Positions 25,657 through 33,954 of a DNA stretch of 64,000 bases are shown piece after piece. The notes below the pieces were generated by a model. The model made no database searches. It was not told where the DNA came from and saw only the letters and a program-made list of their open reading frames with translations. The stretch spans positions 62,001-126,000 of the forward strand of contig JAUIFJ010000005.1 of the NCBI GenBank assembly GCA_030429345.1, given 5' to 3'. The stretch's first letter is position 1. Each line of letters starts with the position of its first letter. A program made the position numbers and the translations under genes. This DNA is from a bacterium (GTDB lineage Bacteria > CAIWAD01).

Positions 25657-26934
25657 CTAGGGGCAGCGAATCACCTGGTCGCTGCCGGGGCCGGTCGAAA
25701 CCCAGCCGATGCGGCAGCCCATTTCCGCGGAAAGGAAATCCAGATAGGCGCGGGCGTTCTTCGGCAACTCCTCCAGCGAGGAAGCCCTGCTGAGATCGCC
25801 CTCCCAGCCGGGCAATGTCCGAAAGACCGCTTCGACCGGCCCTTCGAGCAAGGCGCTGTCTTCCGGAAAGTCCTCCAGGACTTCGCCGCCGACCCGGTAG
25901 CCCACGCAGACCTGAATGTCGGGCAGTCCGCTGAGGATATCCAGCTTGGTGAAAACCAGGTCCGTCAGTCCGTTGATCCGTGCCGAGTGCCGCGCCGCGA
26001 CCAGGTCGAACCAGCCGCAACGACGATTCCGCCCGGTGGTCGCGCCGAATTCACCTGCGCGCTGCCGGAACTCGTCATGAAAGGCCTCGTCCTGGAATTC
26101 GCTGGGAAAGGGGCCGTTGCCGACGCGGGTCTGGTAGGTCTTGAAAATGCCGATCACCCGTTCGACGGTCATCGGCGAGACGCCGCCGCCGGTGCAGGCG
26201 CCGCCGGCCAGGGGATTGGAACTGGTGACGAAGGGGTAGGTGCCCCAGTCCACATCCAGCAGTGTGCCCTGGGCGCCTTCCATCAGAACCGCTTCACCGG
26301 CCTCGAGCATGTTGCGCACGGGCCGGGCGCTGTCTCCCAGGTAGTCGATCAGCTCCCGCATCAGGGGCCGGCACTCTTCCAGCAGGGCTTCCACATCCAG
26401 GACAGGCTTGCCGGCCTGCATCAGCTGGGCGTCGATGCTTTCCCTGTGCGCCTCGATCCTGTGGCGAAGACGCTCCTCGTCGACGAAATCCGCGAAGCGA
26501 ATGCCGCGGCGGGCGGTCTTGTCGATGTAGCAGGGGCCAATGCCGCGACGGGTCGTGCCGATGGCGCCGCCGCCGGCGCGGTCTTCCTGGCAGCCGTCCA
26601 GGTCGCGATGCCAGGGCATGATCACATGGCAGGCGGGGGAAATCACCAGCATTTCCGAATTGAATCCGGCCGAATGCAGTTCGTCGATTTCCTGGCGCAG
26701 GGCCCAGGGGTCCAATACCACTCCGGGCGCCAGAAAACAGTGCACGTCTGCTTGAAGGATGCCGGTCGGCAGCTGGTGCAGAACCAGGCGGCGGTCATCG
26801 CGCACCACCGTATGCCCGGCGTTGGGGCCGCCCTGGTAGCGGACAACGGCACGGAAGCCGGCGCTCAGGGCGTCGACGATCTTGCCCTTGCCCTCGTCTC
26901 CCCACTGGCCGCCGACTACGATGGTCACAGGCAT
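25657..26934 (-). CDS. purA: Adenylosuccinate synthetase
   Basis: PurA, 425 residues; GTP-dependent condensation of IMP and aspartate, the first committed step to AMP. The N-terminus has GGQWGDEGKGKIVDALS with the catalytic Asp and P-loop; further motifs are GGPNAGHTV (His), GTTRRGIGPCYIDK, ANMLEAGEAVLMEGAQGTLLD in part, TTGRNRRCGWFDL and the GTP-binding KLDILSG. Length is normal. It has its own short upstream gap (about 90 bases) after secF and may head the purA-DUF2520-porX stretch. Confidence 0.98.
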   Translation of the reverse strand: MPVTIVVGGQWGDEGKGKIVDALSAGFRAVVRYQGGPNAGHTVVRDDRRLVLHQLPTGILQADVHCFLAPGVVLDPWALRQEIDELHSAGFNSEMLVISPACHVIMPWHRDLDGCQEDRAGGGAIGTTRRGIGPCYIDKTARRGIRFADFVDEERLRHRIEAHRESIDAQLMQAGKPVLDVEALLEECRPLMRELIDYLGDSARPVRNMLEAGEAVLMEGAQGTLLDVDWGTYPFVTSSNPLAGGACTGGGVSPMTVERVIGIFKTYQTRVGNGPFPSEFQDEAFHDEFRQRAGEFGATTGRNRRCGWFDLVAARHSARINGLTDLVFTKLDILSGLPDIQVCVGYRVGGEVLEDFPEDSALLEGPVEAVFRTLPGWEGDLSRASSLEELPKNARAYLDFLSAEMGCRIGWVSTGPGSDQVIRCP

Positions 26935-27025
26935 GAGTGCTCCCGAGGATCAGAGTGCAGGCACCGCCGGAGCTGGAAACCCCGACGAAGCGGATAAGGA
27001 GTCCGGGTGAAAATCGCCCGAGAAC

Positions 27026-27943
27026 CTAGCCCTTGAGGGCCTTCTTGGCCTGAACGCGCGCGGACCATTCAATGAGCACGGGCGAAGCCACGAAGATAGA
27101 GGAATAGGTTCCGACCAGCACGCCCAGCATCAGGGCGAAGACCATATTGTGAATGGTCTCGCCGCCGAAGATGAACATGATCAGCACGACCACGAAAGTG
27201 GTCAGCGATGTGAGCAAGGTACGGCTGAGCGTCTGGTTGATGCTGGTGTTGATGATGTCGATGGTCTTGCGGCCCTGCATGCGCTTCATGTTCTCGCGAA
27301 TGCGGTCGAAGACGACGATCGTGTCATTGAGGGAATAGCCGACGATGGTCAGCAGGGCCGCGATGATCGGCAGGCTGATTTCCACGGAAAGGATCGAGAA
27401 CACGCCCAGCGCGACCAGTACGTCGTGCGCCAGCGCGACCAGCGCGCCGATGGCGTACATGAACTCGAAACGGATCGAGATGTAGAACACGATCAGCACC
27501 AGGGAAATCAGGATCGCCTTCAGCGCGCCCCATTTCAGCTCCTCGCCGACACGGGGACCGATGCGATCGATCTTGCGCAGCTCGAAGTCGTTCCCGGGAA
27601 AGCTTGTCTGCAACACGCCCTGCAGTTCGGCCTGGGCTTCCGGGCTGATCTGGTCGCCCTGAATCTTGATCATCGATTCCGGCAGTCCTCCCTGCAGGTC
27701 CTGGAGGGAGGTCACCTCGGCGGCGAAGCCAGCGTCACGCAAGGCGCCGCGCAGGTCCTCTTCGGGAATCGGCTCCTCGAAGCGGTACTGCAGCTGAGTG
27801 CCGCCGGTGAAGTCGATGCTGTAGACCAGCCCGTGATGCAGGAAGATGAAATAGATGCCGATCAGCAGCACGATGGCGGAAATCGCCATGGCGGGGAAGC
27901 GCTTGCCGGCAAAGTCGATGTTACTTTCGCGAATGATCTGCAT
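27026..27943 (-). CDS. secF: Protein-export membrane protein SecF
   Basis: SecF, 305 residues, six-TM partner of SecD; uses proton flow to complete protein export through SecYEG. The N-terminal FAGKRFPAMAISAIVLLIGI helix is followed by the periplasmic domain (YSIDFTGGTQLQYRF), and the membrane domain has SVEISLPIIAALLTIVGYSLNDTIVVFDRIREN, the family hallmark. It starts 15 bases after the secD stop, in one operon. Confidence 0.97.
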   Translation of the reverse strand: MQIIRESNIDFAGKRFPAMAISAIVLLIGIYFIFLHHGLVYSIDFTGGTQLQYRFEEPIPEEDLRGALRDAGFAAEVTSLQDLQGGLPESMIKIQGDQISPEAQAELQGVLQTSFPGNDFELRKIDRIGPRVGEELKWGALKAILISLVLIVFYISIRFEFMYAIGALVALAHDVLVALGVFSILSVEISLPIIAALLTIVGYSLNDTIVVFDRIRENMKRMQGRKTIDIINTSINQTLSRTLLTSLTTFVVVLIMFIFGGETIHNMVFALMLGVLVGTYSSIFVASPVLIEWSARVQAKKALKG

Positions 27944-27958
27944 GAGTCGTACGGGCTC

Positions 27959-29893
27959 CTAGATGCTCAGCTTGGAGGCGTCATAATTGGTGAAGGCCTC
28001 GTAGAGCAGTTTGGTGACGACGATCGCCGTATACATCGAACAGGCGATGCCGATCATCAGGGTCAGGGCGAAACCGCGGATCGGGCCGGTACCGAACTGG
28101 TACAGCACGACGCCGGCGATCAGCGTGGTCACATTGGCGTCGACGATCGTGCGGAAGGCGCGGTCGTAGCCCGCGTCGACCGCGGCGCGAATGCTGCGAC
28201 CCAGGCGCAGCTCCTCGCGGATGCGTTCGAAGATCAGCACGTTGGCGTCGACCGCCATACCGATGGTCAGGATGATGCCGGCAATGCCCGGCAGGGTCAG
28301 CGTGGCGTTGAAGGCCGCCAGGATGCCCATGATGAAGAGCATGTTCAGCAGCAGGGCGACCACGCTGAAAATGCCCGACTTCTTGTAGTACACCATCATG
28401 AAGAGGATCACCAGCACGAAGCCGATCATCACGCTGGTCTTGCCCTTGGCGACGGATTCAGCGCCCAGGCTGGCGCCCACCGTGCGCTCCTCGACCACCT
28501 TGACCGTGGACGGCAGGGCGCCGTGCTTCAGCAGGTTGGCCAGCTCGCGGGCTTCTTCGGTGCTTTCCATGCCCTCGATGATGGCGCGGCCGTTGGGAAT
28601 CTTGCTGCGGATCACGGGGGCCATGTAAACCTTGTCGTCCAGCACGATGGCCAGGCGGCGGTCCGTGTAGTCGCCGGTGATGCGGGCGAACTTGCGCGCG
28701 CCTTCGCTGTTCATCGACAGTTCGACAATGGCGGAACCGGCGCGGCCCGAACTGTAGCCCTGATCGATGTTGACATTGGCCGTTTCCAGCACCTTGCCCG
28801 TCAGGTCGGCTTCCTTGCGGACCAGGAAGAGCTCGGCCATCTGCTGGTCTTCGCCGACGGTCTCCATGCGGCCCAGAATGAAATGGCTGGTCGGGGGAAT
28901 CAGGCGCTGCACATCCTCGCGCTCGAGAATCTTCATCAGCGCCGGGCGGTTCGCTTCTTCGATCCAGACGCCGTTCTGGAATTGGATCAGCAGCGAGAAG
29001 AGCGGATTTTCGCGATCCGCCGGGGCATCGATGTCGCCGGTCATCTCGTTGTCGGCGAGCGGATCGAAGATCTCCTCGCTGTCGGCGGCTTCCTCGCCGC
29101 TCTGCAGCTGGGCGATGGTGTCCGCGTTTTCTTCGGTGATGCCCGCGCTCTCGTCCGCCAGCTGCTCCGCGTCGGCGAGGGAATCCTCCGCCAGGGTGTC
29201 GCTGGGGATCGGGTCTCCGGCCAGCAGGGAGTTGATGTCGATCAGCACGGTATTGAAGCGCGCCGTGTCCTCGACCAGCTTGAACTCGAGCAGCGCGGTC
29301 TTGCCGATCAGGCGGCGCGCCGTTTCGGGGTCGTTGACGCCGGCCAGCTCGACGACGATGCGGCGCTGGCCCTGCTTTGTGATCGAGGGCTCCTGCAGAC
29401 CGGTACCGTCGACGCGGTTGCGCAGAATGGTCAGGCTGTTGTCGATGGCGTCGACCGCCTGCTGCTGCAGTTCGGTGACGACTTCGGCATTCTCGCGCCG
29501 GCCGCGTTCGTTGCGATTGAAGTACTTGCTCAGCTGGACATCGCTGAAGCGCTCCTCGAAGAGCGACCAGAAGTCGGAGAGGGCGTTCAGTTCGGAATCA
29601 AGCTGCTCGAGGCGGGTCGTGAACTGGCTGTCCTTGTTGCGGGCCAGGTTGTCCACCAGGCCGACCAGGTCCACCTCCAGGACGAGGTGCATGCCGCCCT
29701 GCAGGTCGAGGCCCTGCTTGATGCTGCGACTGCGCAGGTCAACGAGACGCTGGGGATCGTTCTCCTCCAGCTCCTGCACCGTTTCCGTATCCATCTGCGA
29801 GAGCTGGATCGTCGGAAAGAGCTTATAACCCGCCAGCGCGACGAAGATCACCAGAAGGATCCAGCGAAAGCGGTTATTGTGGCCTTGTTCCAT
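27959..29893 (-). CDS. secD: Protein translocase subunit SecD with acidic insertion
   Basis: SecD, 644 residues. It has an N-terminal helix (about 11-28), KQGLDLQGGMHLVLEV, the P1 periplasmic domain with LRNRVDGTGLQEPSI and RRIVVELAGV, and six-TM RND part with AEESVAKGKTSVMIGFVLV-like and GMAVDANVLIFERIREEL motifs. Residues about 231-295 form a very acidic insertion (25 or more Asp/Glu, few basic residues) between the GDPIPSD and RENPLFSLL segments of P1, which most SecD proteins lack; the negatively charged loop would face the periplasm. Divergent from the Nudix gene, with a 12-bp inverted repeat in the shared upstream region. Confidence 0.96.
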   Translation of the reverse strand: MEQGHNNRFRWILLVIFVALAGYKLFPTIQLSQMDTETVQELEENDPQRLVDLRSRSIKQGLDLQGGMHLVLEVDLVGLVDNLARNKDSQFTTRLEQLDSELNALSDFWSLFEERFSDVQLSKYFNRNERGRRENAEVVTELQQQAVDAIDNSLTILRNRVDGTGLQEPSITKQGQRRIVVELAGVNDPETARRLIGKTALLEFKLVEDTARFNTVLIDINSLLAGDPIPSDTLAEDSLADAEQLADESAGITEENADTIAQLQSGEEAADSEEIFDPLADNEMTGDIDAPADRENPLFSLLIQFQNGVWIEEANRPALMKILEREDVQRLIPPTSHFILGRMETVGEDQQMAELFLVRKEADLTGKVLETANVNIDQGYSSGRAGSAIVELSMNSEGARKFARITGDYTDRRLAIVLDDKVYMAPVIRSKIPNGRAIIEGMESTEEARELANLLKHGALPSTVKVVEERTVGASLGAESVAKGKTSVMIGFVLVILFMMVYYKKSGIFSVVALLLNMLFIMGILAAFNATLTLPGIAGIILTIGMAVDANVLIFERIREELRLGRSIRAAVDAGYDRAFRTIVDANVTTLIAGVVLYQFGTGPIRGFALTLMIGIACSMYTAIVVTKLLYEAFTNYDASKLSI

Positions 29894-29900
29894 ACCTTAG

Positions 29901-29979
29901 AGGCTCCATGGGTCGATTTTTTGCAAACCCGCAAAGTAGGATTGCGCCGATCAATTCGCAAAGAGACCCCGTGGAGCCT
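29901..29979. promoter_or_regulatory. Divergent regulatory region secD / Nudix gene with inverted repeat
   Basis: The 12-bp arms AGGCTCCATGGG (29901-29912) and CCCGTGGAGCCT (29968-29979) are complementary at 11 of 12 positions, 55 bases apart. They bracket AT-richer DNA containing possible minus-strand TTGCGA-N17-TACTTT promoter elements for secD. Whether the arms bind a regulator is unknown. Confidence 0.35.
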
Positions 29980-30002
29980 TTTCATCTAAATGGAAGAAAC
30001 CT

Positions 30003-30650
30003 GTGGACAACTCGAGAACAAATCCCTGGCGGAGGCACGGCAGCGAGAGCATCGTCGAAAATCCCTGGTTCCGTCTGCGCAAGGACGCGGTCGAGCACCG
30101 TCGCAGCGGGAAGGGGGAGTACTGGGTCATCGAGGCCCGCCCTGCGCTGGGCGTGCTTGCCGTCGACAGCGAGCAGCGGTTGGTGATGGTCGGCCAGTAC
30201 CGCTATCCGCTGAAGCAGTGGTCCTGGGAACTGCCCGAGGGCGGCGGCGCGGAGGGAGAATCCATCCTGCAGACCGCCATGCGCGAACTGAAGGAGGAAA
30301 CCGGCCTGCAGGCGCGACGTTGGCGCTACCTCGGACGGATCCATACATCCAATTGCTTCACCAATGAAGAAGGCAGCTTCTTCCTGGCCGAAGAGCTGGA
30401 AGAAGGGGAGGCGCAACCGGATCCGACCGAGGAGCTGGTCCTCGAACGCTGGACCCTGGAAGAGGCGCTCGCACGCCTTCGCGCAGGCGAGATCACGGAT
30501 GCCATGACGGTGGCCGGTCTCTATTTTTACCTCGATTACCTGGAAGGGCTTCGCCCGGGAAAGCCGGTGCCGGAAGACGAGGTGCGCCAGACCTGGCAGG
30601 CTCTTGCTGCCGGGCGAGACCAGGGCGCGCCAGGGGCGGCCGAGCGCTGA
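30003..30650 (+). CDS. Nudix hydrolase, ADP-ribose pyrophosphatase type
   Basis: Nudix protein of 215 residues. The N-terminal strand part SIVENPWFRLRKDAVEHRRSG and GVLAVDSEQRLVMVGQYRYP resemble ADP-ribose pyrophosphatases. The Nudix box reads G-x5-E-x7-REL-KEET-GL around residues 80-102 (ending AMRELKEETGLQA). It likely hydrolyses ADP-ribose or a similar nucleoside diphosphate to clear toxic metabolites. The start is GTG, preceded 8 bases upstream by GGAAG; an ATG upstream is in another frame. Confidence 0.9.
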   Translation: MDNSRTNPWRRHGSESIVENPWFRLRKDAVEHRRSGKGEYWVIEARPALGVLAVDSEQRLVMVGQYRYPLKQWSWELPEGGGAEGESILQTAMRELKEETGLQARRWRYLGRIHTSNCFTNEEGSFFLAEELEEGEAQPDPTEELVLERWTLEEALARLRAGEITDAMTVAGLYFYLDYLEGLRPGKPVPEDEVRQTWQALAAGRDQGAPGAAER

Positions 30651-30651
30651 T

Positions 30652-30679
30652 TTGATTGCTTGGCGGCAATTTGTAAAAT
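30652..30679 (+). promoter_or_regulatory. Sigma70-type promoter before the M23 peptidase
   Basis: TTGATT (30652-30657), 16 bases, TAAAAT (30674-30679). The spacer contains the inverted repeat ATTGC-N6-GCAAT, a possible operator. It lies just after the Nudix stop and about 85 bases before the peptidase start. Confidence 0.5.
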
Positions 30680-30761
30680 CTGGCTTGTTTAGCGATTAAC
30701 GGCTCGCTGGCCCGATTGCTGAACCGATACAGAATGCAACCAGGGTCCAAGCGGAGTGTGC

Positions 30762-31607
30762 ATGCAGCCCCTCGTCCGATTCGCTCAGCAGTGCGCGCGC
30801 CGTCTCCCCGACGCGCTCAGCCTGGGCGCGCTCACAGTGGCCGCGATTCTGGTCTACCAGCTCTACACCGACATTGCCAACCAGAAGCTCTTCGACGAGA
30901 ACTTCCGTCTGCTCGCCGAACTGGACCGGACGCGCCAGGAGCTGCGCGAGGTCGAGGAGCGCATCGCAACCCTGCATGTCCGGGATCGCGACCTTCGCGC
31001 CTTTGCCGAACTGGATTCGATTCCGGAAGATGTGCGCGCCGTCGGAGTAGGCGGATCCGTTCCCTCGGCCTGGTCCCCGGAGAAGGACGAAACCGGGCTG
31101 GCGCTGGAGCGCCTGGACCGCGAACTGACCCTGCTCGAATCCAGCATGGGCGAAATCCGTGACGCGGTCGCGAGCCGGGTCGAAGAGCTGAAACACATTC
31201 CCTCGATCCGCCCGGTGCGCGAGGGACGCATCAGTTCCGGCTACGGGCCGCGCAGGGATCCATTTACACGGCATCGCCGCATGCACAAGGGAGTCGACTT
31301 CCAGGCTCCGCGCGGCACGGAAATCGTCGCGCCGGCCGCCGGCCGCGTGATCTACGCCAACCGCATGTCCAGCTTCGGACGCACGATCAAGATCGACCAC
31401 GGCAACGGCATCGAGACCCTTTTCGGCCACCTGCACCGGATTCATGTCCAGGTGGGACAAAACATCGAGCGGGGGGACGTGATCGGCCAGGTCGGCTCGA
31501 CGGGACGCAGCACGAGCAGCCACCTGCACTACGAGGTCCGCATCGACGGCCGTCACACGAATCCCCGCGACTACTTCATCACCGACGAGTTCGCCTGGGA
31601 CGAATAG
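30762..31607 (+). CDS. M23 family metallopeptidase (LytM-type)
   Basis: Protein of 281 residues, probable periplasmic peptidoglycan endopeptidase anchored by an N-terminal helix (SLGALTVAAILVYQLYTDI). A coiled coil (about 35-75 and 105-140) precedes a LytM domain: SSGYGPRRDPFTRHRRMHKGVDFQAPRGTEI carries HxxxD, followed by FGHLHRIHVQVGQNIERGDVIGQVGSTGRSTSSHLHYEV in pieces with the HLH metal ligands. All catalytic ligands are present, so it should be active, unlike the EnvC-like protein further on. The ATG at 30762 lies 5 bases after GGAG; the GTG at 30756 is too close to that site. Confidence 0.93.
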   Translation: MQPLVRFAQQCARRLPDALSLGALTVAAILVYQLYTDIANQKLFDENFRLLAELDRTRQELREVEERIATLHVRDRDLRAFAELDSIPEDVRAVGVGGSVPSAWSPEKDETGLALERLDRELTLLESSMGEIRDAVASRVEELKHIPSIRPVREGRISSGYGPRRDPFTRHRRMHKGVDFQAPRGTEIVAPAAGRVIYANRMSSFGRTIKIDHGNGIETLFGHLHRIHVQVGQNIERGDVIGQVGSTGRSTSSHLHYEVRIDGRHTNPRDYFITDEFAWDE

Positions 31608-31611
31608 CCCC

Positions 31612-31830
31612 GTGTCACACACCTCCTCCGCCCGCTGCTCCTGCGGGCACGACATCCACCACGAAATGGTCACGCATCACGAGGAATACACCTGGTGGGG
31701 CTGGGTGCGCATCTTCTACGGCGTCTCGGCCCACCCGACGCGCGTGCGCTACCAGTGCCTCAGCTGCGACGAGACCTTCCACACCGAGACCGACCCGAAC
31801 CTGATCCGCGACAAGCGCCGGCACGACTAG
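31612..31830 (+). CDS. Small zinc-ribbon-like protein
   Basis: Protein of 72 residues starting with GTG, four bases after the peptidase stop. It has RCSCGHDIHHEMV near the start and YQCLSCDETFHTETD at the end, so C-x-C and C-x2-C pairs with several His residues could bind zinc. The middle EEYTWWGWVRIFYGVSAHP is aromatic. Not recognised as a named family. Confidence 0.65.
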   Translation: MSHTSSARCSCGHDIHHEMVTHHEEYTWWGWVRIFYGVSAHPTRVRYQCLSCDETFHTETDPNLIRDKRRHD

Positions 31831-31876
31831 GGCATTCCAACTGCGGTCATCCCCCGTCTTCGCGGGGGCAGGCCTT

Positions 31877-32127
31877 CGGCTTGACCGCGGGATCGGCCTC
31901 AATGCCGCAGGCAGGAGGGCTTCTGAGCCCGTCGTATCCAGGAGTGGCCGAAGAAGCACGTCACACACTCCCCCATCCGCTGTCATCCCGCGGCTTGACC
32001 GCGGGATCGGTCTCATGGCCGCAGGCAGGAGGGCCACCGGAAGTGCCACTCCCTGAGAGAGGCTGCAACACGCCAGTCCTGTCTGCGACGCGGACGAGGA
32101 TCCCGCGGTCAAGCCGCGGGATGACAG
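31877..32127. repeat. Intergenic repeat cluster with direct and inverted copies
   Basis: A 44-bp element (CGGCTTGACCGCGGGATCGG...) occurs at 31877-31920 and 31991-32034 (41/44 identical). Its flank, CTGTCATCCCGCGG plus the next 15 bases (31980-32008), is found exactly inverted at 32099-32127, which would allow a 29-bp stem. Each unit also contains a CCCGCGG...CCGCGGG palindrome. This fills most of the 372-bp gap between the zinc-ribbon gene and the DUF4097 gene; no gene was found in it. Confidence 0.85.
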
Positions 32128-32142
32128 GCGGAACCGGGGGGA

Positions 32143-32180
32143 GAGAAAAAGGGCCGGAACGCAGGCGTCCCGGCCCTTCG
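32143..32180 (-). terminator. Terminator of the DUF4097 gene
   Basis: Read on the minus strand: AAGGGCCGG, 12-base loop, CCGGCCCTT, then TTTCTCTC. It lies about 25 bases after the minus-strand stop at 32203. Confidence 0.85.
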
Positions 32181-32202
32181 TGTCAACACATGCTTCTGTG
32201 TG

Positions 32203-33168
32203 TTACAACTCGTTCAGCTCGATGCTTCCGGCGCTGGTCTCGAGCACAAGGCGAGGGCCGCCGCGGTTGATCTTTCCGCGGGCCTCGTAGGTCATGAACT
32301 CGCCTTCCACATCCACCGGAAAGTCGCTGTGGATGCGCCCGGCGCTGGTCTCGGCGCGCAGGTCGAAGTCCAGGCCCTTCTTGATGCCCACGTTGACGCT
32401 TCCGGCGGAAGTGCTCATGCGGCTGTCGCCGTCGGGCTGGCGCGTGAAGTTGGCGTGGATGCTGCCGCCGGACGTGGAGAGGTCCACGGGCCCGCCGGCC
32501 TCGTCCAGGCGGATGCCGCCTCCGGAAGTGTGGGCGTATACGCTCCCCCCGGCACGCTCGATGCGGATGTGTCCGCCGCTGGTCTCGGCATAGAGGTCGC
32601 CGCTGACCTCGCCGACCTTGATCGAGCCGCCGGAGGTCTCGACCTTGGCATTGCCCTCGCAGCGGTCCAGGGTGATCTTGCCTCCGGAGGTGCCGGCCTC
32701 GATCTCGCCCTTCACCTCGCCGATCCGGATGCTGCCGCCCGCCGTATCACAGTTCAGCTCGCCCTCCAGCTGGTCCACCTCGATGGCGCCGCCGGCCGTG
32801 TTCAGGTCCGCGTTGTACTTCCGCGGGACGAAGACCGTCAGGTCCAGGTCCAGGTCGTTCTTCCAGTTCCACCATTTCTTCGAGCGCTGTCTCACGATCA
32901 CGCTGACCACGCCCTTGTCCTCGCGGATCTGGAAGTCATAGCGCTCCAGCACCTTCTGCGCCTGGTCCTCGTTGTCGGCGTCGACCTGGCGATCCAGCTC
33001 GACGCGGACCTTCTTCTCCTTCCAGGTGCGAACACGAATGTCGCCCTCGCAGAGATCGGCAATCAGGGTGCCGCCCTTCTTGACCTCGAACTCTTCCTGC
33101 AGCAGAGTGCTGACATCCGCCGAAACGGCTCCGGCCATCAGGCCTCCCAGTACGATCGCTTGCACCAT
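32203..33168 (-). CDS. DUF4097 beta-strand repeat protein (putative adhesin)
   Basis: Protein of 321 residues with a signal-like N-terminus (MVQAIVLGGLMAGAVSA). The body is a series of about 20-residue beta repeats ending in TSGGxI/TAGGSI (for example GEIEAGTSGGKITLDRCEG and GDLYAETSGGHIRIERAGG), typical of DUF4097 putative adhesins that fold as a right-handed beta-solenoid. Two AETSAG variants close the array. The start at 33168 has GGGAGG just upstream; an ATG four codons earlier lacks a site. Function unknown; exported or surface location is inferred. Confidence 0.88.
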   Translation of the reverse strand: MVQAIVLGGLMAGAVSADVSTLLQEEFEVKKGGTLIADLCEGDIRVRTWKEKKVRVELDRQVDADNEDQAQKVLERYDFQIREDKGVVSVIVRQRSKKWWNWKNDLDLDLTVFVPRKYNADLNTAGGAIEVDQLEGELNCDTAGGSIRIGEVKGEIEAGTSGGKITLDRCEGNAKVETSGGSIKVGEVSGDLYAETSGGHIRIERAGGSVYAHTSGGGIRLDEAGGPVDLSTSGGSIHANFTRQPDGDSRMSTSAGSVNVGIKKGLDFDLRAETSAGRIHSDFPVDVEGEFMTYEARGKINRGGPRLVLETSAGSIELNEL

Positions 33169-33252
33169 GTCGCCTCCCATTGCTTGCGTGCGCCGCCGCT
33201 CCTTGGCGGGTTTCCTTCAGACGGCCCGAGTCGCAAAAGGTTACAGCCCGGA

Positions 33253-33954
33253 TCACTCCCGCAGGTCGGCAAACTGGCCGCTGGGCCCCTTCAACAAACG
33301 CGGAAAGGCCTCCAGCAGGTCCAGCGCCAGGTCCTCCGCGCTGCGCATGCCGCCGGCGAGGCGCGTTTCATGCAAGGTCTGCAGGGTGGCGTAGGAAGCG
33401 CGATCCGGCATGTCGGAAAGCTCTTCCTGCATGGGAGTGGCAATGATGCCCGGGGCAAGAGAGGTGAAATGGGTCTTCGGGAACTCGACCGCGTAGAGCC
33501 CGATCAGCATGTTGAGCGCCGCCTTGCTCAGGGCATAGCCGGCGAAACCGTGCAGGGCCTGCGTCGCCGCTCCCGAGCTGATGGCCACCACCTGCGCGGG
33601 CGGCGTCTCGCCGGCCAGCAGCGCATCCAGCAGCAGCTTGTTGGCCCAGGTGTTGACGCGCATCGTCTGTTCCAGGTCCTCGAGAGGGACTTCGGCCAGG
33701 TTGCCCAGTTGCCCCAGGATGCCCGCGTTGAGCACCACCGCCTCCGGCGCCGGACCGGAGGCCAGCCAGGGGGCGAAGTTCTCTTCGACATCGTCCGGGT
33801 CGGCAAGGTCCAGCGAGAGGGCGTCCAGCCCAGGGTGTGATACATCGGGCAGGCGCCGGCTGAGGCTGCGCACCTTCATGCCGCGCTCCAGGCAGGCTTC
33901 CGTCAGCGCCAGGCCGATTCCCGAGCTGCCGCCGGTGATCAGGATGCAGTTCAT
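33253..33954 (-). CDS. Short-chain dehydrogenase/reductase
   Basis: SDR-family oxidoreductase of 233 residues. The cofactor loop is ILITGGSSGIGLAL, with Arg residues (SLSRRLP) suggesting NADP, the VVLNAGILG strand, catalytic Ser in VAISSGAA and the YxxxK pair in GYALSKAALNM. PGIIATPMQEEL is the usual C-terminal loop. Substrate unknown. It overlaps the GSCFA gene by four bases, so the two form a unit. Confidence 0.93.
   Translation of the reverse strand: MNCILITGGSSGIGLALTEACLERGMKVRSLSRRLPDVSHPGLDALSLDLADPDDVEENFAPWLASGPAPEAVVLNAGILGQLGNLAEVPLEDLEQTMRVNTWANKLLLDALLAGETPPAQVVAISSGAATQALHGFAGYALSKAALNMLIGLYAVEFPKTHFTSLAPGIIATPMQEELSDMPDRASYATLQTLHETRLAGGMRSAEDLALDLLEAFPRLLKGPSGQFADLRE

Noticed and set aside
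27149-29989. 946-codon open frame antisense to secDF
   Set aside because: Mirror of the codon bias of secD and secF; composition is His/Asp/Gln-rich nonsense with no ribosome-binding site or family match.
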